DNA of 8,240 bases from an uncultured Eubacteriales bacterium (GTDB lineage: Bacteria; Bacillota; Clostridia; Oscillospirales; Acutalibacteraceae): assembly GCA_900319615.1 (NCBI GenBank), contig ONPE01000093.1, positions 1 through 8,240 of the forward strand, read 5' to 3'. The position numbers were made by a program, and so were the translations under genes. The notes under the pieces were generated by a model, which did not search any database, was not told the DNA's origin, and worked only from the letters and a program-made list of their open reading frames with translations. Within the stretch, counting starts at the first letter, position 1, and each line of letters begins with the position of its first letter. Below, one piece after another: positions 1 through 5,941 of this stretch.

Positions 1-1
1 C

Positions 2-2647
2 GATGACGACGGCGTGACCACCTACACGCTCACCCATAAACATGGATGGATAGGCTTGTGGAACGACATGAACCCGGTTGATCACGGAACCTACTGGGAT
101 GTTGATGTAGAATTTACCTGTGTTTACTGCGACGAGACCCAAACCGTAAAAGCAAAGGCACAGCACGACAGCTCATACACAGAGATCGTTGACGCCACCT
201 GTACAAAGGGCGGATATAAAAAATCAAACTTCAGTGCTCAGCTCAACAATACCGTAGTTAATAATTCCATCACATGGGGTGTAGTAAATGCTTTGGGTCA
301 CAATCTGACCGAGTATCCGGCGCATGAGCCGACCCTCTCCGACGACGGCAACTCAGCCTACTGGAGCTGCAGCCGCTGCGGCAAGTTCTTCTCCGATGCA
401 GAGGCTCAGAATGAGATCAGACAGAACAGCTGGATCCTCGAAAAGACCGCTGTAGCCTACTTTAGTCGCGGTGAGAATCAGGACTTCTGGTTCGGCGACA
501 TCAAATCTGCTGTAGAGGCGTCTGCCGCATACGGCAACATCCCGTTCCTCCTGCTCAAGAACGCAGAATTCGAGTGGGATGAAAAGCTGATCGCAGACGG
601 TATAACCAGCTTCCGCGTAAGGCTCAACCGCCATATACTGGGTATCACCGCTCCAGAGGCGTATAGAGTCAACGAGGACACAGAGAACGGTATAACCACC
701 TACTCTCTTGAGTCGCTCCCCTATACTATGTATCTTGCCGAGGACGGCACAGACAAGAAAGCCTACGACGCTACACCTATCACATCCGACTTCACCGTTC
801 TCACCGATGGCTGGTATAGCGTAGACGGCAACGTGATCATCAACCATGATCTCATGATCCAGGACGACGTCAAGATCATCCTGACCGACGGCTCCGTGCT
901 TAGCATAAACGACGGTATTAGATTGAACGACGATCAGGGACCTGAAACCGCGGGTACGATCACCTTCTACCGCCAGAGCGGTGATTATCAGGGCAAGCTG
1001 AACGCGATATCTATCACGGCGGACGACTTTACTCTGGTAGGCGGCGAGCTTAACATTGCCGAATCCGTGACCGCTCATAACGACGCCAACATCTCCGGCG
1101 GCGACCTGACCGTCTTAACACAGAATAATTTCGAGCACAACGCTCTTTCAGCCGGCGGCAACGTCAATATTTCCGGCGGTACCGTTATGCTGCAGGGCGA
1201 TTCCGGTATCGTCGCTACCGGCAGCACAGACTCAGCCGTTAATATCACCGGCGGCGACATTACCCTTTACGGTAAGTATACCGGCGTGAGATCTTATCAT
1301 GTCAATATCACCGGCGGCGATCTGACAGCGGTTCAGGAATGGGAATACAGCAACGCTGCTATAGTCGGTCTTACCGATATCACGCTGAGCTGGTCAAATA
1401 ATGGCGACAGTATCTATGCCGAAAGCTATTCCCGTGACGTCACCCTTCTCAAGCCGTTCATTGACGACGACGGCGAGATTTACCTGCCGGGTACCGTCAG
1501 CAAGAATAAAATCGCCGATAAGGCCCTTTATCCTGGGCCTCACGAGCATACCTACTCCGCTCATTTCAACTGGAACGGTTATGAGTGCCCGAACGCCGAT
1601 CTGACCTGTACCCAATGTGACGCTCCGGCGGTAACAGTCGACGCGACCGTTACCTCCTCGATCACCACAGAGGCTACTCCTGATGCCGAGGGCGTGCGCA
1701 CATACACCGCTACAGCGGTATACAACGATAAGACCTTTACCGACACCAAGGAAGAGACTATCCCGAAGACAAGCTACTATACAAAGCACAGCCTGACTCT
1801 TGCCGGCGATATCGGCGTGAACTTCTATATCGACTACCTCAACGCCGACGACGTAGCTGCCGGTAAGGTAAGAGTAGACTTTGTCTGCAACGGCAAGAAC
1901 TACTCCGTGACCGTCGGCACCGATACCACAGAGGTAGAGGGCAGACAGCTCTACAAGGCTACCTGCTATGTCAGCGCCGCCGAGATGAAGGACGATATCA
2001 CGGCGACCCTGTATATCGACAACGTCGAGACCTGCACCGACCACTACACCGTAAGACAGTACGCCGACGTCATCTTAAACGGCGACTTTGATCAGAAGGA
2101 TAAGGACGTTGTAGGCGCTATGCTCAACTACGGCGCGATGGCTCAGGAGCAGTTTGACCACAACACCAACAACCTCGCGAACGCGGGCGTTACAGGCTAT
2201 GACCTCGCTGAGCTGACCGACGCTGAGATCGAATCTCTCGGCAGCTCGCTGCCCAACAGCGCCGACACCGCGGACGCTCTGAGTGCTTACGGCGTGAAGT
2301 ACTACGGCTGCAGCCTGCTGCTCCGCAGCAAGACCACACTGCGCTTCTACTTCGAGAAGACCGACGCAACCAAGTTCGACGCTGCAAACTTCAAGATCGA
2401 CGGCAATACCGTCGAGGTCAACAACTATGGGGACGGCTCGAGATATGTTTACATCGAGGTAACCAATATCGCGGCTCCCGATCTTGCGGCTACGCATAAG
2501 GTCGCCGTAGGCGATGTAGAGATCGGCAATGTATCTCCGCTCAACTACGCTAAGGACGTACTGAGCGACGCCGACGCTTCTGCTGATCTCAAGAACGTTA
2601 TGACAGCGCTCTACCGCTTCTACGAGGCGGCTGACAAGCGCTTCTGA
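2..2647 (+). CDS. Large secreted/surface protein with Cys-pair modules, beta-helix-like rungs and a conserved C-terminal domain (5' partial)
   Basis: The frame is open from base 2, and the first possible start (GTG at 14) has no ribosome binding site. The gene therefore begins upstream and the signal peptide is not visible. Numbering residues from that GTG: 30-135 hold Cys-pair modules (CVYC at 36-39, CSRC at 119-122 within a GNSAYWSCSRCGKFFSD stretch), a pattern common in Oscillospiraceae surface proteins. Residues 140-340 are beta-rich. Residues 341-440 carry five [I/V]xGG[D/T/E] rungs such as NISGGDLTV and NITGGDITL, suggesting a parallel beta-helix or carbohydrate-binding fold. Residues 510-585 form another CxxC module (CTQC at 532-535) ending in a TYTATAVYNDKTFTDTKE-like strand. 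Residues 589-877 (HSLTLAGDIGVNFYID, then LNYGAMAQ and LLLRSKTTLRFYFE) match a C-terminal domain I recall from Ruminococcus secreted proteins; its function is unknown to me. There is no LPXTG motif or dockerin, so the mode of attachment is unclear. It ends with TGA at 2645-2647. Confidence 0.9.
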   Translation, partial: DDDGVTTYTLTHKHGWIGLWNDMNPVDHGTYWDVDVEFTCVYCDETQTVKAKAQHDSSYTEIVDATCTKGGYKKSNFSAQLNNTVVNNSITWGVVNALGHNLTEYPAHEPTLSDDGNSAYWSCSRCGKFFSDAEAQNEIRQNSWILEKTAVAYFSRGENQDFWFGDIKSAVEASAAYGNIPFLLLKNAEFEWDEKLIADGITSFRVRLNRHILGITAPEAYRVNEDTENGITTYSLESLPYTMYLAEDGTDKKAYDATPITSDFTVLTDGWYSVDGNVIINHDLMIQDDVKIILTDGSVLSINDGIRLNDDQGPETAGTITFYRQSGDYQGKLNAISITADDFTLVGGELNIAESVTAHNDANISGGDLTVLTQNNFEHNALSAGGNVNISGGTVMLQGDSGIVATGSTDSAVNITGGDITLYGKYTGVRSYHVNITGGDLTAVQEWEYSNAAIVGLTDITLSWSNNGDSIYAESYSRDVTLLKPFIDDDGEIYLPGTVSKNKIADKALYPGPHEHTYSAHFNWNGYECPNADLTCTQCDAPAVTVDATVTSSITTEATPDAEGVRTYTATAVYNDKTFTDTKEETIPKTSYYTKHSLTLAGDIGVNFYIDYLNADDVAAGKVRVDFVCNGKNYSVTVGTDTTEVEGRQLYKATCYVSAAEMKDDITATLYIDNVETCTDHYTVRQYADVILNGDFDQKDKDVVGAMLNYGAMAQEQFDHNTNNLANAGVTGYDLAELTDAEIESLGSSLPNSADTADALSAYGVKYYGCSLLLRSKTTLRFYFEKTDATKFDAANFKIDGNTVEVNNYGDGSRYVYIEVTNIAAPDLAATHKVAVGDVEIGNVSPLNYAKDVLSDADASADLKNVMTALYRFYEAADKRF
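1034..1330 (+). repeat. Tandem GG-rung repeats (beta-helix-like coils) inside the surface protein gene
   Basis: Five degenerate in-frame repeats encode LVGGELNI, NISGGDLTV, NISGGTVML, NITGGDITL and NITGGDLTA, at intervals of about 18, 26, 25 and 21 residues. At the DNA level they share a core close to ATC(A/T)CCGGCGGC. Irregular spacing of 18-26 residues fits coils of a right-handed beta-helix rather than a strict tandem duplication. The fold is an inference from the pattern, and no ligand can be named. Confidence 0.6.
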
Positions 2648-2655
2648 TGGTAACT

Positions 2656-2663
2656 AAAGGAGG
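2656..2663 (+). promoter_or_regulatory. Strong ribosome binding site for the 42-residue peptide
   Basis: AAAGGAGG lies 6 nt before the ATG at 2670 and 8 nt after the TGA of the preceding gene. It is a near-complete Shine-Dalgarno sequence with good spacing, and it is the main evidence that the short reading frame behind it is translated. Confidence 0.85.
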
Positions 2664-2669
2664 TATCTC

Positions 2670-2798
2670 ATGAAAGAAACATATAAGCGCTCCGAGCTCG
2701 AGATCATCGAGTTCACCGACTACGATATACTTGTCGATTCACCCCCTGTTCCCGGGGATGACGAGGTAGATATCAGAGGACACATCAACCTGTTCTGA
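2670..2798 (+). CDS. Short acidic peptide, 42 residues, function unknown
   Basis: ATG to TGA encodes 42 residues: MKETYKRSELEIIEF, then TDYDILVDSP, a PPVPGDDEVD stretch and a C-terminal RGHINLF. There are 11 acidic and 4 basic side chains. It has no signal peptide, membrane segment or cysteine. It follows the surface protein gene by 22 nt with a very strong ribosome binding site, so the two are probably cotranscribed. The N-terminal pattern MKxxYxxxELEIIEFxxxDIL resembles a class of very short reading frames I recall from gut Clostridia (MK-x-Y-x-x-P-E-[IL]-E-[VI]-[VI]-x-F-x-x-x-D-[IV]), which have no established role. The basic/aliphatic first half followed by a Pro/Gly/Asp-rich tail also resembles the leader-core layout of a modified peptide, but no maturase is in the window. 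Translation is likely; function is open. Confidence 0.75.
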   Translation: MKETYKRSELEIIEFTDYDILVDSPPVPGDDEVDIRGHINLF

Positions 2799-2808
2799 TA
2801 CAATAAAC

Positions 2809-2836
2809 TCAGCGCCCTTCTCCCGAGGGGCGCTGA
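2809..2836 (+). terminator. Hairpin after the surface protein/peptide pair (weak terminator)
   Basis: TCAGCGCCC at 2809-2817 pairs perfectly with GGGCGCTGA at 2828-2836 (9 bp, 10-nt loop), 10 nt after the peptide stop. The sequence that follows (TGCTTTACTCAT) is only weakly T-rich, so intrinsic termination may be incomplete or may rely on the next hairpin. Confidence 0.6.
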
Positions 2837-2873
2837 TGCTTTACTCATATTTGATTGATCCAAATAAAACAGA

Positions 2874-2906
2874 AACAGGCAGAAGGATCGCTCTCTTCTG
2901 CCTGTT
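2874..2906 (-). terminator. 12-bp hairpin between convergent genes, terminator of the minus-strand operon, possibly bidirectional
   Basis: AACAGGCAGAAG (2874-2885) pairs perfectly with CTTCTGCCTGTT (2895-2906) around a 9-nt loop. Read on the minus strand it lies 51 nt past the phosphatase stop and is followed by TCTGTTTTATTT, a reasonable U tract. On the plus strand it is followed by GATCTTTTG, so it may also stop transcription arriving from the surface gene. Confidence 0.75.
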
Positions 2907-2957
2907 GATCTTTTGTATAGTCGACCGTATGTTACAGCCGCCTCAGCTTTTCATCAT

Positions 2958-5090
2958 TTACCTGTCTACGGTTTTCCTGATCGTCAGGATGTTGTGACCG
3001 TCTTTGTACTCGTAGCTTACATCATCCATCGAATTTTTGACTATGTAGATCCCGAGACCTCCGATCTTCCTGTCCTTTGCGGGCAGGGTGACGTCGGGGT
3101 CTTTTTTTGCAAGAGGATCGAACGGGATACCGCTGTCGATGAAGGTCAAGGTGACATCGGCACTTCGCCTGTCGGTCGTCAATCTTACGGTGGCTTCGCC
3201 CTCCTTGTCGGGGTAGGCGTAAAGCGCGATGTTGGCGAAAAGCTCGTCGACCGCGATATCTATCTGCGTGCGGTCGCTGCCGGTACAGCCGAAGGCGTCC
3301 ATCTCTGCTTCGATAAAGGCGGTGATCTGCGTGATGCTGTCTACGCGCGCCGGCACGGTGATCTCCTTGACGGACGGCTTGCCGTTAAACTCGACGCACA
3401 TCATAGTCAGATCGTCAAACTGCTCGGCGCCGCCGACAAATTCCCGGATGTCAGCGTCGACCGTCTGCAGTACGGTACGCGGAGATTTGTTCTTCGCCTT
3501 ATTCAGCGAAGCGACGGTGCGCTCGATACCGTACAGCTCTTTGTCGGCGTTAGTAGCCTCGGCAACGCCGTCGGTATAGATGAAGAGCTTGCTGCCGGGC
3601 TGCATCATGATCGTGTAGTCGGTGTACTTCATCCTCTCGAAGCCGCCGATCACAAAGCCGTGCTTGTCCCTGATGACACTGAAATCCGAGCCGGGTCTTT
3701 TGAGAATCGGATACTCGTGTCCGGCGTTCGAGGCGATCAGCTGACCGTTGCGGACGTCGAGGATGCCAAGCCATACCGTGACGAACATCTTCTCGCTGTT
3801 TTTGGCGCAGATCAGCCTGTTGACCTCAGATAGTATCTGCGCCGGGCTGTAACAACCCATGCACTGGGTCGCGATAACGCCCTTAGCCATCACCATGAAC
3901 ATAGCCGCCGGGATACCCTTGCCGGATACGTCGGCGATCACTATCGCGAGATGATCGTGATCTATAAAGAAGAAATCGTAGAAGTCGCCGCCCACCTCTT
4001 TGGCGGGGATATTAGTGGCATAGATATCGAACTCGTCTCTGTCGGGGAACGCCGGGAAGATGTTGGGCAGCATATCCGCCTGTATCTTGCTGGCGAGCGA
4101 GAGCTCGGTGCTGATGCGCTGCTTCTCGGCTGTGATGGTCGTCAGATTTTTCTCGTAGTCCTGCAGATCGCTCTCCATGTCCTTTACGGTGAGGGCGAGG
4201 TTCTCTATCTCGTCGCCGGTATGTATATCGAGATTTGCGAAATGCTCGGTCTTCTGCACGCCTGCCTTCTTATCCGCGGCATAGTTGCGCGAAGCCTCGG
4301 TGATGGCGTTGATCGGCTTTACGACCGTATTCTTCATAAGCAACAGCAGCAGGACGCTGAACAGGGCGATGACTACCCCGAGACCCACGGTGTACTGCAG
4401 GACAAACAGCCGGACGTTGGAGATAACGTTTTGCAGAGTGACGTCGGCGAGGACATACGCGGTGATCTCGCCTGTTTTGGATCTCATGGGCACGCCGGCG
4501 GTGCATATCCATCCGTAGTTTTCGGTGTTGCCTATATCATAGAGCATACCCGTGCCGTCCCAGTTGAGGAACTTCTCCATACCCTTGCGGTCTACGCTCT
4601 CCCATGCTCCGGGCTCGTAGGGATAGTTGGGATCGGGGTCGACGATATAGACCAGCGCGTCGGAGCCTTTGTCATACATAGCGAGGTAGATATCATAGAC
4701 GTCGCTCGACTCTATGAAATCCGAGAGCACCGCGTGTATCATCTTGTAGTCGTCGTTCTTTGTAAGATCCTCAAAACGCGCCATATACTCGGCCGACACG
4801 GGGTCGGCTCTTTCGGTATCAGAGAGGGAGCGGTAACGATTCATTACCTCGCGGGACAACGACTCGGTATCCGCCGCCTTATCCAGAATAGCGGAGGCGT
4901 TGCGCGAGAGGTTGAACGCGGTTGAGATATCCTGCCTTGCGACCGCCACGGTGTACAGGCTCAGACCGATCAGCAGACAGACTATCCCGAGCAAAACGGA
5001 GCCCAAAAGCACGACGCGGAATATTCGGCTCGACAGAGAATGCCGCGCGCGCTCCAGCTTCGTCATTTCACGGACGCTTTTTTTCGCCAT
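2958..5090 (-). CDS. Membrane SpoIIE-type PP2C phosphatase fused to an RsbW-like HATPase, with Cache-like sensor and HAMP
   Basis: 710 residues. Likely role: sets the phosphorylation state of a STAS antagonist in a partner-switching pathway. Membrane segments are at about 25-50 and 228-252. Between them is a roughly 175-residue extracytoplasmic region that ends Cache-like (YGWICTAGVPMRSKTGEITA, 192-211). HAMP spans about 252-310 and a coiled-coil linker about 300-340, ending IQADMLP. The PP2C/SpoIIE domain covers about 345-568, with GGDFYD (metal ligand D369), ADVSGKG (D387), NAGHEYP, YTDGVAEATN (D507) and FDDLTMM (D559/D560), so the catalytic acids look complete. The GHKL HATPase covers about 575-706: N-box DELFAN (E616, N620), G1 box DSGIPFDP (D652, G654), G2 box GGLGIYIV. 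GGAGG lies 7 nt before the ATG and starts one base after the STAS stop, so translation is probably coupled. Family identity is firm; the signal and final target are not shown by the sequence. Confidence 0.96.
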   Translation of the reverse strand: MAKKSVREMTKLERARHSLSSRIFRVVLLGSVLLGIVCLLIGLSLYTVAVARQDISTAFNLSRNASAILDKAADTESLSREVMNRYRSLSDTERADPVSAEYMARFEDLTKNDDYKMIHAVLSDFIESSDVYDIYLAMYDKGSDALVYIVDPDPNYPYEPGAWESVDRKGMEKFLNWDGTGMLYDIGNTENYGWICTAGVPMRSKTGEITAYVLADVTLQNVISNVRLFVLQYTVGLGVVIALFSVLLLLLMKNTVVKPINAITEASRNYAADKKAGVQKTEHFANLDIHTGDEIENLALTVKDMESDLQDYEKNLTTITAEKQRISTELSLASKIQADMLPNIFPAFPDRDEFDIYATNIPAKEVGGDFYDFFFIDHDHLAIVIADVSGKGIPAAMFMVMAKGVIATQCMGCYSPAQILSEVNRLICAKNSEKMFVTVWLGILDVRNGQLIASNAGHEYPILKRPGSDFSVIRDKHGFVIGGFERMKYTDYTIMMQPGSKLFIYTDGVAEATNADKELYGIERTVASLNKAKNKSPRTVLQTVDADIREFVGGAEQFDDLTMMCVEFNGKPSVKEITVPARVDSITQITAFIEAEMDAFGCTGSDRTQIDIAVDELFANIALYAYPDKEGEATVRLTTDRRSADVTLTFIDSGIPFDPLAKKDPDVTLPAKDRKIGGLGIYIVKNSMDDVSYEYKDGHNILTIRKTVDR

Positions 5091-5103
5091 AAGCCGACCT
5101 CCG

Positions 5104-5412
5104 TTATCTGATGTTCAAAACGTTATCAAAGCCGGTGACCTTGAAGACCTCGAGCGTCGCGGGGTTAGCGCCGCATACGGTGACGTCGGGGCGGCCGGTC
5201 TCTTCCATTTTTTGCTGAGTCGTCAGCAGTATCCTCAGTCCGGCTGAGGAGATATAATCCAGTTTCTTGAAGTCGAATATGAAGCCTGCGGCGTCGCCGA
5301 CAGACTCTTCTACCGCAGCCTGCAAAGCCGGAGCCGAAACGGTGTCCAAGCGCCCTTCGAGCTCGAGCACGACCGCGTCGTCGCGGACAGTTTTTTGGAT
5401 GTTAAGCATCAT
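5104..5412 (-). CDS. STAS-domain anti-sigma-factor antagonist (RsbV/SpoIIAA-like)
   Basis: 102 residues, the normal size of a single-domain antagonist. In this family the unphosphorylated form binds the anti-sigma or kinase domain and releases its partner; phosphorylation of a Ser/Thr at the start of helix 2 blocks binding. The site motif here is LDYISSAGLRILL, with the candidate serines at 55 and 56 (S56 aligns best with the usual position). The Asp that often precedes the site in SpoIIAA/RsbV is Ser here, as in many YISSAGLR-type homologues. The beta strand VVLELEGRLDT near the N-terminus and the late KVTGFDNVL helix are also typical. A TTG-ATG-ATG string offers three starts. GGAG at 5418-5421 is 5 nt from the ATG at 5412 and 8 nt from the ATG at 5409, so either ATG is preferred over the TTG at 5415. 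The phosphatase-kinase starts 13 nt downstream, so its HATPase and PP2C domains are the natural partners. Confidence 0.94.
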   Translation of the reverse strand: MMLNIQKTVRDDAVVLELEGRLDTVSAPALQAAVEESVGDAAGFIFDFKKLDYISSAGLRILLTTQQKMEETGRPDVTVCGANPATLEVFKVTGFDNVLNIR

Positions 5413-5417
5413 CAAAA

Positions 5418-5424
5418 CTCCTTA
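5418..5424 (-). promoter_or_regulatory. Ribosome binding site of the STAS gene overlapping the preceding stop codon
   Basis: On the minus strand the sequence TAAGGAG contains both the TAA stop of the 60-residue gene and the GGAG Shine-Dalgarno of the STAS gene. Ribosomes ending on the small gene would sit on the next start site, which suggests translational coupling and a fixed ratio of the two products. Confidence 0.75.
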
Positions 5425-5604
5425 CTTCTTCGGAACAACATAGCCGGTGATTGCCGCCCCGAGCCTGATGCAGTTATCGCAGCGGCGGACAAATTCATCT
5501 ATTTTAAAGTCGGCGGGATGCTGTTCGTATTCATTCATATCAAACGCCCCAAAGCCTGCGTTAATACCTATATTCATATTAATACGTTTATTCTCTGTCG
5601 TCAA
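5422..5604 (-). CDS. Small CxxC protein, 60 residues, first gene of the partner-switch operon
   Basis: I do not recognise a family. The product has an N-terminal Asn/Gly/Ile-rich stretch (NMNIGINAGFGAFDMNEYEQ), then KIDEFVRRCDNCIRLGAAIT and a basic end VVPKK. C42 and C45 form a CxxC within an amphipathic-looking segment. This could bind a metal as half a site, so perhaps as a dimer, or be redox-active. There is no signal peptide or membrane segment. TTG is chosen as the start because GGAGG at 5612-5616 lies exactly 7 nt upstream, the same spacing as for the phosphatase gene. The internal ATG at 5577 has no comparable site. The stop overlaps the ribosome binding site of the STAS gene, which argues for a real translated gene and for a role tied to the STAS/phosphatase pair. 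That role is an inference; it could equally be a leader peptide. Confidence 0.65.
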   Translation of the reverse strand: MTTENKRINMNIGINAGFGAFDMNEYEQHPADFKIDEFVRRCDNCIRLGAAITGYVVPKK

Positions 5605-5611
5605 GAGTTTT

Positions 5612-5616
5612 CCTCC
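5612..5616 (-). promoter_or_regulatory. Ribosome binding site supporting the TTG start of the 60-residue gene
   Basis: GGAGG on the minus strand is followed by a 7-nt spacer and TTG. No convincing -10/-35 pair is visible further upstream. A TTGACA at 5634-5639 has no -10 box at 16-18 nt. Confidence 0.7.
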
Positions 5617-5627
5617 CTGTTATCGGC

Positions 5628-5658
5628 GATATCTGTCAAAGTCTTTGATACTGATATT
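5628..5658. repeat. Imperfect 31-bp dyad upstream of the minus-strand operon
   Basis: The core TCAAAG-T-CTTTGA (5636-5648) is a perfect 6-bp inverted repeat about one base. Outer arms GATATC (5628-5633) and GATATT (5653-5658) extend the symmetry, with a 2-nt bulge and wobble pairs. It lies 24-54 bp before the TTG start of the operon, where an operator would be expected, and also at the left edge of the truncated plus-strand coding remnant. It could be an operator or chance AT-rich symmetry. Confidence 0.35.
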
Positions 5659-5887
5659 CCTCGGCGAGATCGAGTCGGAGGACGAATTTGACGGATGGTT
5701 TGAAAACAACTGGAAGAAGAACGAGAATCTTTACAAGACGTCGCTCGCTAAACCGGGTTATTCCGACGTCGACGGCGACGCCGAGGCAACTATCCTCGAC
5801 GCGACATGGATCCAGCGCCGCGAGAGCGAGTTCAGCGCGCCCGAGCGCATCGGCACGATCGCATTGATGAGGGCGGAAGACCAATGA
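5654..5887 (+). pseudogene. Decapitated C-terminal remnant of a secreted protein: GWF surface repeat plus half a dockerin
   Basis: Coding character begins at about 5654 with no start codon, ribosome binding site or signal peptide, directly against the leader of the opposite operon. It encodes an InlB/Listeria-Bacteroides-type repeat core (EFDGWFENNW; GWF at 5693-5701) and then a dockerin type I first half: calcium loop DVDGDAEATILD (5765-5800) followed by ATWIQRR and PERIG. Dockerins normally have two such halves. Here the second is missing and the frame ends at TGA 5885-5887 after ALMRAEDQ. Loop position 6, usually Gly, is Ala; the Asp ligands at positions 1, 3, 5 and 12 are kept. In Ruminococcus, dockerins attach enzymes or surface proteins to cohesins. 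This piece probably came from such a protein and is unlikely to be made. An assembly join at the left edge cannot be excluded. Confidence 0.65.
5756..5841 (+). other. Dockerin type I half-module (single calcium loop)
   Basis: DxDxDxxxxxxD is followed by ATxIQRR and then PERIG, the typical order of loop, helix with the Ala-Thr/Ile-Gln-Arg recognition positions, and linker in ruminococcal dockerins. The pairing copy expected within about 30 residues is absent. Confidence 0.65.
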
Positions 5888-5895
5888 TCTTCCGT

Positions 5896-5939
5896 GAAGC
5901 CTGTACAGGGGCTCATCCCTGCCGCAGGCTGTACAGTTC
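5896..5939. repeat. Stem-loop built from two CTGTACAG palindromes
   Basis: CTGTACAG occurs at 5901-5908 and 5929-5936. Because it is self-complementary, the two copies can pair with each other, extended by GAA (5896-5898) with TTC (5937-5939). An alternative fold pairs AGCCTG with CAGGCT and CAGGG with CCCTG. No T run follows, so it is not a standard terminator. It sits 8 nt after the stop of the dockerin remnant and before the next coding-like frame, at a point where the reading frame is lost. Confidence 0.5.
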
Positions 5940-5941
5940 AT

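Noticed and set aside
353..2497. Several minus-strand open frames (353-1078, 1394-2044, 2075-2497) inside the large surface gene
   Set aside because: They are shadows of the plus-strand frame, which has clear Cys-pair modules, GG rungs and a conserved C-terminal domain.
3951..4925. 324-codon plus-strand open frame opposite the phosphatase-kinase gene, and a similar 306-codon frame at 2913-3833
   Set aside because: Both are antisense to a gene with complete SpoIIE and HATPase motifs, have no ribosome binding site, and show no recognisable domain. Their length follows from the codon bias of the real gene.
5634..5639. TTGACA on the minus strand as a -35 box of the operon
   Set aside because: At 16-18 nt downstream lies the ribosome binding site (GGAGGA) rather than a TATAAT-like box, so the hexamer is probably fortuitous.
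5806..5941. ATG at 5806 or ATGA overlap at 5884-5887 as the start of the repeat protein
   Set aside because: The encoded N-terminus is Arg/His/Cys-rich with no signal peptide and overlaps the in-frame dockerin remnant. There is no good ribosome binding site. Protein-like sequence begins only near 5942.
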